Notes under the pieces: model-generated
What the model saw: only the letters and a program-made list of their open reading frames with translations
The model's database searches: none
What the model was told of the DNA's origin: nothing
In this document: one piece after another, positions 21,308 to 32,200 of the stretch
How positions within the stretch are numbered: the first letter of the stretch is position 1
Layout of the letters: each line of letters opens with the position of its first letter
Position numbers and translations under genes: made by a program
Assembly: GCA_010093515.1 (NCBI GenBank)
Contig: MU001671.1
Span: 71,429-135,428 of the forward strand
Source of the DNA: Lineolata rhizophorae
Lineage: Eukaryota; Ascomycota; Dothideomycetes; Lineolatales; Lineolataceae
Direction: 5' to 3'
DNA: 64,000 bases

Positions 21308-22179
21308 ATGTCTTTCAACGACTCTTCCCGGCTGGAGTCGCAGCCGACGACAATGCGCCGCTCCGACGACCCGCAGTACAGCGACGACCCCGAATTCCGC
21401 GAGTTCAGCACGAAGTTGTCCGATAAGCTCTTCTCTCTGACAGGCAATCTGAACCGCCTATCGCAGCAGGTGGCGCTTCTCGGCGGGAGGCGGGAGACCG
21501 AGCGCGTCAGGGAGCGGGTTCAAGACATCATCGAGGACACCAGCACCGGCTTCAAGGAGGTCGGCGAAGGTCTCAAGAGAATTGCGGAATGGGGGGAGTT
21601 GGGCGTAAGCACGATGCAGGATCGCCTTCGTAGCGGACGCTAACTCATCGACAGCCGTCGCAAAAGTTTACGCAGGGCAAGCTCAACCGCGAGTTCAAGG
21701 CGTCCCTCACCGAGTTCCAAGTCCTGCAACGGAGCGCAATTGAGAAACAGCGCGCCTCCGCTACGGCCGCCCGCGCGGCGCTCGACCACGAAGGCGACGG
21801 CATCTCCTCCTCGCCTTCTGGGCAACAGCAACAGCAGCTCCAGCAGGAGCAGGAGCTGCACCTCGCGCCGCAAGATGAGGTCGACTTTCAGGAGTCGCTC
21901 ATCATCGAGCGCGAGTCCGAGATTCGCAACATCGAGCAATCCGTCGGCGAATTGAACGAGCTGTTCCGCGATGTGGCGCATATGGTGCACGAGCAAGGCG
22001 AACAGTTGGATATCATTTCGGAGAACGTGGAGACGACGCGGAACGACACAAGGGGGGCCAACACCGAGCTCACCGCAGCCGCTCGGCACCAGCGCGCGTC
22101 ACGAAACAAGATGTGCTGCCTGCTGCTGATTTTAGCCGTCGTGTTGACTATCATCATTCTCGCTGCTGTCCTAGGCTAA
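21308..22179 (+). CDS. PEP12: Pep12/syntaxin-7-like Qa-SNARE
   Basis: Exon 1 is 21308-21604 and exon 2 is 21655-22179, with a 50-bp phase-0 intron (GTAAGC ... GACAG). The 273-aa product has an N-terminal Habc bundle (about 25-140, including the SQKFTQGKLNREF segment at the splice junction), a Gln-rich linker, a SNARE helix (about 180-245) with the central-layer Gln in EQGEQLDII, and a C-terminal membrane anchor in the last 22 residues. Qa-SNAREs drive membrane fusion; this subgroup acts at late endosome and vacuole. Pep12 is preferred over Vam3 from overall likeness, but the split between them is not certain. Confidence 0.88.
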
Positions 22180-22929
22180 TTTTGAATTTGCCTATTATGT
22201 AAAGTATCGGCGTTGTTCTCGGGTGTATTGTATGTGCTGTTATCTTTTATCTGGAAGTTATTTTTGAGCTTAACACAACAGAAGAATTGGCGTTTATATC
22301 GTATCCTAGACTTGTTTCTAGGACATGCTTGCCCTTTGGAAGCAATTTCACTACCACTTCTGTATCTCGATTATGATGTAGACTGTGTGCAGGATCGGAC
22401 ACTTTCGCTGCTCTTGCGATGCGGGACTACACCGAGCTCAAAGGAACCCAAAGGCCATGGCTCCCCACTACTTCTCGAGGACAATCGCTGGTCAGCGGTG
22501 ATGGTCTAATTCACACCGCTCTCGGAAAGACGAAGGGTATTGCTACGTAGCCTACATAATGCCGCCGCTATCCGGACCAGCAGGAAAGGTAGCTCCGTAC
22601 AACGCCATCAATCCTTTACTGCTATCATTTTTATTGCTTTAATCAAATCCCTCTACATTCGCTTTGACCATTTCCACGACATGGGTTGCTATTCTCTGGG
22701 GGTACAAGAGAGCAGTTTGTCCGCCCGCCTCGGTTCCGCACCGGGGATCGGTCGAATAAGACTGATTCCTGTTCATTGTGCAAGAGAAGACTGGCGCTCT
22801 TAGAGGCGACTCTGTATATTGACGTAAGAGGATTTCATCGTTCGCCGCAAAACTGGTAGGGAACTCGCTGCTTCTGACGGGACAATGATTGACATGTCCA
22901 TTCAATCTCGGGGAGTCGTTGAAGGAGTA
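22180..22929. other. Start of a gene-poor, lower-GC island
   Basis: After the SNARE stop the GC content falls and no intact gene is seen. Small frames on both strands (88-98 codons) match nothing I know. This may include decayed sequence continuous with the relic that follows. Confidence 0.4.
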
Positions 22930-23840
22930 AGATCGACCTTAGGATAGAATTAGGAGAATAGTCATGATAATGGATGGGACGTGCAGACCTGTTGTACTCG
23001 TAGTTGGATTGGACTCAGGCGCAGCTGCAGCTCCCGTGGCAATCCGTCGTCTTCGTGACAGTGACTTCAATACCGCAACGTCTAATTTCCGCTTTCTCCT
23101 GCCGTTTTCGGAGTCGAGGTTCATTCCCCCCTTTTCGCGTCTGCTTTGGACATTTCGTCCAGCTTATTTGCGGCAATTCTGTACAAGATTCGCTTCTACG
23201 CCACCACAGTTTTCTGCTCTCCAAAACTCGCACGGCTATTCTTGCGGACTTGATATTTTTCGAAATAGGTCATACAGTTCCGAACCAGAGTGCATCAGTA
23301 GCCATAAAATACCAGCTGACGTTGCATTTGACATCTGCGAGGACAGCTTCCATTATCGAATGCTCCTTGACAACGCATATAAGTAAGGAACAGAGATGGA
23401 GGATACGGTTAGTGTAATACCGCTGCAGATTATTCTTCTGCAAGTAGGGTGGTTTTTCTTTGCATTCTAGATAGGGACAGGAAATTGCCGTTGATTCGGA
23501 ACTGTGCCTGATGTGATGGGAAGGATCATCGTCGATATCCTCTTCCTCATTACGGTCATAATCACCATCATCATTGCTGTCGTCGGCGGAGGTAGTAGCG
23601 GAAGGATTCGTGCATGAGTGTGCGGACGCTTGCTGCAATTCAATGATCAAACGCTGCGCAAAGGACTGCGAGAAGCGGTCAATGTAGCTGCCCAAAGGAA
23701 AGCCATTTGACAAACCTGAATAGCTTCGACATGCTTGTACGAACTGCGGCAAGTCTGGCAGCGCAATTGCGGGTTCGGACTCCAGGACATCTTCATCGAC
23801 TCGTGGATGGACAGATTGTATCACTAGAGAAGATAGCATG
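22930..23840 (-). pseudogene. Relic of a C2H2-like zinc-finger protein gene
   Basis: The minus strand holds a 189-codon frame (23839-23270) with an acidic Asp/Glu/Asn stretch, followed by a segment like fungal C2H2-type proteins (CPYLECKEKPPYLQKNNLQR). Where such fingers end in His-x3-4-His and continue with an ICVFC-type motif, this copy has Tyr-Tyr-Thr-Asn-Arg and ICVVKEH, so zinc ligands are lost. Downstream fragments in other minus frames (Arg/Lys-rich KRKLDVAVLKSLSRRRR near 23060) look like further pieces of the same gene after frameshifts. The His-to-Tyr change fits a C-to-T transition. It could instead be a diverged but active gene with unseen introns. Confidence 0.4.
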
Positions 23841-25480
23841 GTGCGGGGCCAGCAGCCTTCGCCAGTTGGACCGTCATGGCGGACAATTGTTGATGGAGGG
23901 AACTTTCGCGGATAGACAATTTTAAATGCGGAAGTTCAGAATTGTATCCCTGAACATTGAGGAAGATGCTTCTTTTATGCTGGAGTAGCCAGCCGACGTA
24001 CGTGGCAACCTGGGTAGTCGTTGGGCGCCTCTTCCAGATTCCCCTTACATTCAGCTACTTTAATAGTGGTACTTATGTCCTTCTGGCCTTGTATATGAGT
24101 TTTTAACATGTTAGTTAATAGCCCCTCTTTTCGACGCGGATGTCTCCTTGTCCTCGGTATGGCGGCTCTCTAGAAAGCAAGGAAATTTGGATCGCGGTCT
24201 TTGTCACGGAAAGGGTGAACGCGACACCAAGGATTGTTCGAACTCAAAATGAAGCCAAACCTCGCAGTTCCGTGTGCATCCACTTGAGCACACATTGCTG
24301 GAAACGTCTTGATACAGTTGGATGCTGCGTCCGATTTTACTGGTGTGGTTTGTAGGGGCGAGGGTCACTGGAATTTCCAGCCTTTTATCATAAGATTCCC
24401 CGCTTCTGCTATTTGTTCGAGTCGTCTAGGGTGAGAGGCTGTCGCTCTACACATGCGCAATATTCATGATGCTTTTGGGCCGTTAATGCCTCAGTCGTTG
24501 TTGCCTGTTGTGACGTGGGCATCTTTAATTTGTGGGGCATAATCCGTAATTAGTTAGCAGCGAAAGCGGCTGGCTCATCCTACGCGACGGCTCAACCCCC
24601 TTACAAAAAGGCTCTACTTGCTTCAACGCTCACGTTGAGAAAATGACTTCTATCCATGTCAGGGCCACCCGGATCGGCTCGCAGTGATGGGTTAACAACC
24701 GCATTTTCCGAGTTGCATGATCGCATGCTTGAGATGACGTGGCACGCACAAATACGTACTACCAGATCTGCGAAGACGAGTCAGACACCAGGTAGACGTT
24801 TCCGTTAACAAGCCTACTACGTAGATTCTCCGTGGCCCGTTCTGCTGCCCTCTCATTCGAACTACTTGTGCTTGGCATATTGCCGATATAAGTATTTAGA
24901 TGCATCCGCAATAAATGCAATATCTCCTGCCTTTCACATCTTCCAGTCTCTTCTAAGTGAGCTAGTTCTAGTACACTCAAAATTTTCAAGACTTCCAATA
25001 AAGCCAAAAAGCATACAAATATAAAAAAGAAATCATCTTACTAGTTATTCGGCGATGAATTCCTTAGCGACAAATCCAAGGCATTTCTGATCCCCAACGA
25101 GGCCGTCTTTTCCAAAGTTAGTTTTGCTGAATCTTGCTAAATCTTGCTAGAAGCTTATTTACAGCCGACTCATCAGAATCCTACCCATTGACTGGCCCAC
25201 GAAGACATGAATAGCAAGGAAGAGGAAGCGAGGAAAGCCAGAGAAGCAGTAAACGCTGGTTTCCCATGAACGCAGGTTTGATAGGTCTCGATCTAACACG
25301 ATCAGCGAGCTTCAATGTCTTCTGCATACGATTTGGGCTCGACAACGACCTGTCTGAATACGGCGGTATCACGCCGATGGGTTATAGAGATCAACTAACC
25401 CTCATGGGAATCAGAACGAGCACCATGGTCCTTCTATTGGGGCATCTCGCGTCTCACAGTCCGCCTAGCACAGCCCATAA
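23841..25480. other. Gene-free part of the relic island
   Basis: AT-richer DNA with only short open frames (63-91 codons) on both strands, none recognisable. An 82-codon minus frame at 24759-25007 is helical-looking and could be a fragment of a decayed gene. Nothing else can be supported. Confidence 0.4.
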
Positions 25481-28010
25481 GTTGGCCAAAGACCAGGACA
25501 GCCCCCTTTACGCCGAAAGCAGATCCGGGCCATGTGGGTAAGATGGTGTGGCACTATCAAGTAGTTCACGCAGCTGAGCACCTGCAAGCTTGCAATAACT
25601 GTTGCCAGAGAAAGCAGAAGTGCGACGAGCAGCGGCCATACGCGCAGTATCGGAGCCAAGGTCTGGACTGCGAATACAAGGACCGGCCGACACCCATATT
25701 AGTCCTTGTCCTGGGTAAGTCGGACCCTCTGAAGGTATACTAATGCAGACCAGAAATGAAATAGCCATGTCTAGGACCCTTCAGAAATTGGATAAGCTGG
25801 ATAACGACGTATCGGAGATAAAGATGATGCTGGCTCTGGAGCGAGACGGTAGAAGCGCTGCGACATCTGCAGAGATGATAAGAGGCTTGAAGTTGGAGTT
25901 TGGGTCGCCAGCTGCAGAGTGAATTCAAGAACACAGAGTTTCCAGCCGGTCACTTAATCCAGGAGATCCGGGACTCTCAGGATCTGCTAGTTCGATCGGA
26001 ACGCCCATTGATTCCCACAGCCCCGACAAAGGAAAGCGCCATTCTGCCAGTATCAGAACGACGTTTTGCGTCTGTCGTCCCAGCAGACCATTCAACAGAC
26101 GCACACCACCTTGGTCACTGGGACTGTGTCGCTAAAATATTCTCGGCCGCCGGGGTCCACGGAGATTACGTCGAAGAAAAAGAGGCTCGATTTGGCTCCT
26201 TTAGGATATGGGGGACGGGTTAGGAAGGGACCAATCATTCCGACTTCGACGCCGATCCCGTTGGAATCAATGAGGAAGCCTGGGGCACCGGTCCTGGGGA
26301 CCAATACTCCAACAATCTTCCCGAGGAACTTTTGGGTGGTCTGAATCCTAAGGGACAGCTGGAACTGAATGAAGCCACGGTCAGTGGATAATTTTTGAGT
26401 TACTACACAAAGCTATATGACTTACATCCTTTTCTAGACCGTGAAGCTCTGCAGGTGTTCAAGGCGGACTTCATCCGAACATGCGGCTCTCGATACAACA
26501 CGGTACCGTCCCATGTCGGGTTCAGCGGTCTGCGCCTGCACAATTACTCTCCTCTGACGAACATCAGATTTCGATCGGAATGAAAAGGAAGCATGTGGAT
26601 GAGGGCGACAATAGGACGAGACGCAGCATCGAGTGGACGGTTCAAAATGCAATCGTCTTGCTCGTGCTTGCCCTTGGAAAGGTGTGCGAGCATCAGAAGC
26701 CGATTCGCACTTCGGACTCGGGATCCGGGCGGAACGTTCATATAATTTGAGGCTACGCATACTACAATCATGCCGCCACGATACTTGGTTCCATGATTGG
26801 GGCGTGCGGGTTGCCTCATATTCAAGCATATTTGTTGGTTTCCCTCTACGAAGCACAGCTCTCTCTTCTACTGAGCAGTGGTTACTGGATAACCCTAACT
26901 GGATTAGCTTGCAAACCGATGATTCACAGGTTTGTCTGGAAGGCATAGCAATCTCCTATTCTGACTGCTCCCCAGCCACGTGAACGAAATTTATCCGTCC
27001 GAAGATCCTGCGGCAATGAGGCAGCGGATGCTACCGCGAAAGGAAATCACGATATTGAAGTTTTGTTTCTGGACATGTATGCTGCATGAGAGGTGAATGA
27101 CAAATTCCGTACTACACTTGTTTATGCACTGAATGGCTTTATAGCCATCTTCGTGCGGATTGTTCATTTCTCCCTCCCGGCGGGATCGCCGACCTCGAGG
27201 ACTAAGATGGGTTCCCGGAATCCATCGTTGTTCTGGAGTATCCAAGGAAGCCGCGGATCAGATTCTGTATTTTACTTGGCGCAAATCATGCTTCGAAAGA
27301 TTCTAAATCGCATATATAGCTCCTTGTACAACGAAGGTATTTGCTCTACGACTCTGACATGGCTCAGTTTCATTGATGTTCCTTTAGGTAAGAGTGAGGG
27401 ACGTTTGAAGAACGCTTGGGAGAACAGCCCCGAGATCTCTTGGCCGCACTTAGAGAATGGTGAGAAAAGCTACCGCCAAACTTGGAGCGGTGCGATGACG
27501 AACAATTATTAACCAGTGTCAATCATGCAAGGATGAGAGCCAAATATTATGGCGCCACCTTTATCATTCTGCATGTCTCCCTGCTTGACATAGTTCACCA
27601 CAAGCAAGACCTTCCGGAAGAACCCATTCGGCAAGCGTTCCTGGAAAGCCATTACAGTCTGAAAGAATTATACGATGATGGCTCCGGCAGATGAGTTGAA
27701 AGTTCATACATGGAAATTGGTAGGAAACTGAAGCATCCGAAAGCCTCAGTTAACTCCGTCAGGGTATAGAAGCGATTCGTTTTGCGTACCAGAGCACCGT
27801 GGCTTTCGATGGTCTTATAAAGCCAAGGACACGACTCATCGTCACAAATCTCTGGGTCACGATGCATGTGTGAGTATGTCCCGGTTATTACGGCATGGTG
27901 CTGTCTTATAATCATCTTATAGCCACAATGCGACGGGAAGTGAAGGACGATTGCTGAGAGCTTGCAGCCAATAATTCTTTTCCACCCTGACTGGGTTTTC
28001 AATGCAATCC
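25480..28010 (+). pseudogene. Decayed Zn(II)2Cys6 transcription factor gene
   Basis: Fragments in all three plus frames, in the right order, trace a fungal zinc-cluster transcription factor of about 700 codons. The DNA-binding domain (25575-25680) has spacing C-x2-C-x6-C-x5-Y-x2-Y-x6-C: ligands four and five are Tyr. A short coiled-coil segment follows near 25770-25840. Pieces of the fungal-specific regulatory domain come next: LHPFLDREALQVFK near 26430, NAIVLLVLALGKVCEH near 26650, SDSVFYLAQIMLRKILNRI near 27260, and INHARMRAKYYGA-like plus LPEEPIRQA near 27520-27630. Introns can still be guessed (for example GTGGGT ... CACGCAG before the zinc cluster). Several frameshifts and stops interrupt it. 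The two Cys-to-Tyr changes are G-to-A transitions, as RIP would cause. The gene is dead as a zinc-cluster regulator. Confidence 0.8.
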
Positions 28011-28279
28011 ATATCTACCGGAATGAAATATTCTTCACATCTAAGAAAGAATAGATAAATAGAACTCGCAGTAGACTGGTTGAATGCTAAACTTGTGGGG
28101 ACCCCCAAGTGGGATATAGAAAGCTTCTTGTGTTACCGAAAGGCTTTCCCGTTGAAACCCTTCGTTTAGACGTTCCATAGGAACAGAGGCGTGAAATCTT
28201 CTATATCCTGTTCCCGGTCCTTCCGCTGCAGACCCTCCTCGGCGCTCTGCCCGCCCCTCCCCGAGTAGCGCTAAGCCGC

Positions 28280-28522
28280 CCCGCCCGCGCACTGCGTACA
28301 CGCACGCACACCACTGGCGTTGGCATCACGCTCGGCATCTTGAACGGCGGCTTCGGCTTCAAATTAGTTGACAACACGATGGCGGAGTCTATCGCGTATG
28401 GGGTCGTGGGGGGCCTGGTGTGGATAGCGTGGATGAGGAGCGCGTTGTGGGCAGAAAGAAAAAGGAAGGGAGGGAAGGAGGGAGGCGCAAGGCGGAACCG
28501 TAACGCAGTAGGAAGAAGATAG
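28280..28522 (+). pseudogene. Possible C-terminal remnant of a cytochrome b561-type membrane protein
   Basis: An open stretch reads through GVGITLGILNGGFGFKLVDN and IAYGVVGGLVWIAWM, then a basic tail. This pattern, a helix ending in an NGGxGF/L word then an IAYxVVAG helix, resembles the end of the cytochrome b561 part of fungal DOMON proteins. No upstream heme-binding helices or DOMON domain are visible in the preceding bases. It would be a truncated relic. The first ATG inside (28340) would give only 60 aa. The likeness is judged by eye and uncertain. Confidence 0.35.
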
Positions 28523-29254
28523 TGTGGAACGGACTACGACGGAGAAATAGAACGGGGCTATGGAAAGATGTGGAAGAAAAGGGATCTAGAGAATGAATTG
28601 CTGGTCGAACTAGGTCATGTTAGTAGCGTTGATAATTAGCTGCAAAGTCCTTGTGTTACGTAGAACACACCGCACTTGTCCAATACCCCAAACGCACTTC
28701 TGGCTCATCAGTCTAAGCTAGTTCAACGACCGCGTTTCGCTAATATCAAAACTCACACCATATACATTTCGTTCATTGGGCATCGTTAAATTACAAATTC
28801 CAATTCCCTACCAACTGGACTAACTGCCACCACTGCCACCATCTCAAATCGCCTCCTCACTAATATAAAGAACTATTCTACATGATCGCTCTAAACCGTC
28901 ATTGCCCGGCTAGTTACGGCTCAGAAAACGTGAAAAGGAAGTCTCTAGTGATAACATAAACATACAACTTATGACGCTATGCTTGTTTGTTCAGACGGGG
29001 CCAACTGTAACGGTCTCTTGCAAGCGAGGCCTTCTCCAAGAGAGAAGCCAAAGTGAAAGAAACCAAGAGCGGTGAATAACCACCGCAGCCTAGACGCCCT
29101 GTTTTCTCATTCCCTTACTACACTTTCAGGCAGGATAAAGAACCTGCTAGAGTTCTGCATCGAGCAGACCAGGCGCATACAACAAAGCCCACAAATACAT
29201 CCCCATCAATACTCCTGCCGACCCATTCGTACCTTTCCTTTTGCCTCTACTCCT
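28523..29254. other. Intergenic region downstream of the JmjC gene
   Basis: AT-richer sequence between the relic and the 3' end of the large minus-strand gene. I see no gene, RNA or repeat. Confidence 0.5.
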
Positions 29255-32200
29255 TTACCTCCCCCTGTTCGGCGGCCTTCCCCTCCTATTACCCGACCTC
29301 GTCAACCCAGACCCAGCCCCTAGGACCGTCCCATTAATCACCGTAAAGCCGCCACTCCTGCGCGGTCCCACCACCCCAGCCACCCCTCCACGGCTCGGCC
29401 TCCCTCTCCTCGCAAAATGTCTCTGCGGCGGGCCCTTCTTAGCTGGGATAAACCCATCGCTCTCCCCCGAGTCGCCGTCCGTTGCTGCCCGGTGGACCTC
29501 GTCCTCGTCCTCGGAGCTCAAAGGCACCACCTGTGTCATCGATATCTTCGGCGTCGAATTCTTCCGTGGCCGGCCGTGACCGCGGTTAACTTCGGAGATG
29601 CTGGGTGTTGATTGCACGCTTTCTGTGCCCGGGGTGGCGGTCCCATGTCGCCCGCTGCCTTCACTTTCCTCGGTGCTACTACCAACGGCACCCTTCATCT
29701 TCGACGCCGCGCTTACGATCTTGATCTTCTTCCCACCCCGACCCATGCGCGACAGGATGCTACCCCCTTTCGCTCTGGGGGAGATGTGCGGGAATATCGG
29801 CTGCGGCTCCGTCTCGTCGTCTGCGGCTCCATCAAGTTGTGCGCGTGTGAGCGGGGCGCGGCCAGCGGACGCTCTACTCCTAGCGGGTGCCTTCGACGGC
29901 GGCGGGGGTGGAGATGATGAGTCCGAGTCATCGTCCGATAGCGATATCGATCTCTCATAACTCTTCCTCGTGTTGTTTTCGCCGGTCTCCTTGCTCATAG
30001 CAGGAGTGCCGCCTAGTCCTCTGTTGCCAAAGTCGAAGAAGTCGTCGTCGGATGGCGGGAGCGAGACTTCATCATTGTCGTCGGCCCAACGAGCAACGTC
30101 AAGCTTAGCCCGCATATTGTCCGAAACTATACGTGAGGCTATTCTAGCCATGGAGACGGGGTCCTCGTTCTGCTCCAGATCTGAAGTAGGCGAAGGGCTC
30201 GTTAGCTTCTTCGTCGAGGCTAAGGGCATGTCGGACGTGGACAGAATTGGCCTAAGTTGCGCAGGCCTCGTCATATTCGCCGTTGGAGCCACTATATGAC
30301 TTGATACCACTGCAGGATTTGGTGCCGGAGGCGCCGTGGGCGGAGGGGTATCGTGCATGACGTCGGGAGCATCGTTTGCACTGTCTGTGTCGTGCTCCGC
30401 ATTTATACCCTCCATTCCGTCATTTCCACCATGGATGGGTACGATATCCGGCTCCGCCGCCGCTGACGCCGAGGTAGTACCGCCAGTCGAGTTCCGGCCA
30501 GAACCTTTAGCCCGTCCGGGCTTCCGCTTGCATGGTACTGCGGATCTGATGCTTGCTCCGCCCGTAAACGTCACGCGTCGGTCCTTTTTAGGCTCGCGAC
30601 GACGTGCCGCAAAGCTATCGCGCCAGTCCTCCGGAAGTTCCGTGGGCATATACTCGTTTTCCTCGTCGCCGCGGTTGCGCCGCGAAGATCTATGTTCGCC
30701 GCTTGCACGGCGCTGACGAGTGCCGGGAATATAAGCGCCATCGGCCTCGCCGGCTTTGTCCGCGTCCTCCTCGTCCTCAGAACTGATCGAAATGCTCTCG
30801 TAGCGGACACGTGCTTTCTTCTTGGAAAGACCGTCTGGTCCGGTCTCTCCCGGCGGAGGTCGTTTCCTCTTACGGCTGGTGGCAAAGTCCTCGTCCTCCT
30901 CGACGGGAACACGGACTTGATTGTTATACTTCTTGTGTTTATGCCCATGTCCGGGACCGCGATGACCGGGTCCGTCGCCCTTCTCCAGTGCCGCCACATC
31001 AGATGTGAGCAGCACCTTCAATCTAGATACGTCGAGTCCATTCTCCACGGCTCCCGCCCCCGCAGCCTCGTTCCACTCCTCTTCATCATCATCCTCTTGT
31101 CTAGTCTGCCTTCCACGCTGTAAGCGCTGCTGCTCGAGTGCGCGCCGGCGCAAATCCTCGTTGAAATGCTGCAATTTTTCTACGCCGACCTTTAGCTTGA
31201 CGAACTTTTTTCTGCCACGCAATGCGGCATTGGCGGCAATGAATCGCCCAGCCTTTTTAGCTTCTTCGAGGTGCTTCTTCTCCTGCTGACGACGGAACTG
31301 TGCACTAGCGTCGTTCCTCTTGTGGAGCGGAATGGCTACCTCCCCGTCCTCCACCGCATTACTACGCTTTCTCGTCTGCATGGTCTGAATGATGAAGTCA
31401 CCGTCGTCTTCCACTTCGTCTGCACCGTTGGTGCCGCGCTTTTTCTTTTTCTTCTTAGTCTTGCGCGTGATTGTCGCCGGCTCTTCTAACTCGCCGTCGT
31501 TATCGAAAGTCGAGTGTGGCTCCGGATACAAGAAACTGATATCCTCCTCCTCGTCTTGCAAAGCTGCAGCAGGACCCGCATTATACATAATAGCCGATGG
31601 CGCGACAAACGCCGATGGAGCTGGCGAATCGCCACCCGGCAACCCGTTCGTTTCGCCCGGTACATATCCCGGGGGAGCGCCATTAGCAGTCGAAGGCACA
31701 TATCCTGGCGGGACGTGCTCGCTTAGAAGGGCCGGATCGATTGGGACAGAGCCGTCAGCAGCACCACCATCGGCCCCGGGAGAGTACACGATTTGACTAT
31801 TGTCACCAGGGGTGCGGCCACCACTGGTATGCTCGACTCCGTCATCGTCGACATAGTGGTTCCCGTCAAGCATACTGCCGTTGGCTTTCTCCTGATCAGC
31901 GGCCTCCTTGCGCTTCATCAGGCGCGCATTCTGATGCGGCTGTTCGTCGGGGTTGTCTTTGAGCCAGTTGAGGTTCGACACGGAGAAGTCAACGAGGGAT
32001 TCGACACTACGTGCGTCTGCAACTTTACGCGTGTCGTGTCCAAGCAACGTGCCCTTTGGTTCGTAAGGGTGCTGGCTCGGGTCGCGGCGGCACGCCCCCG
32101 CGTTGCAAACTCGCCGGCAGTGTGGACAGGCCCAATTAGGATCCTCCATCACCGTTTGTGGCATCAAATCATGGCCACGGAACAAGCTGCCATAACAAAA

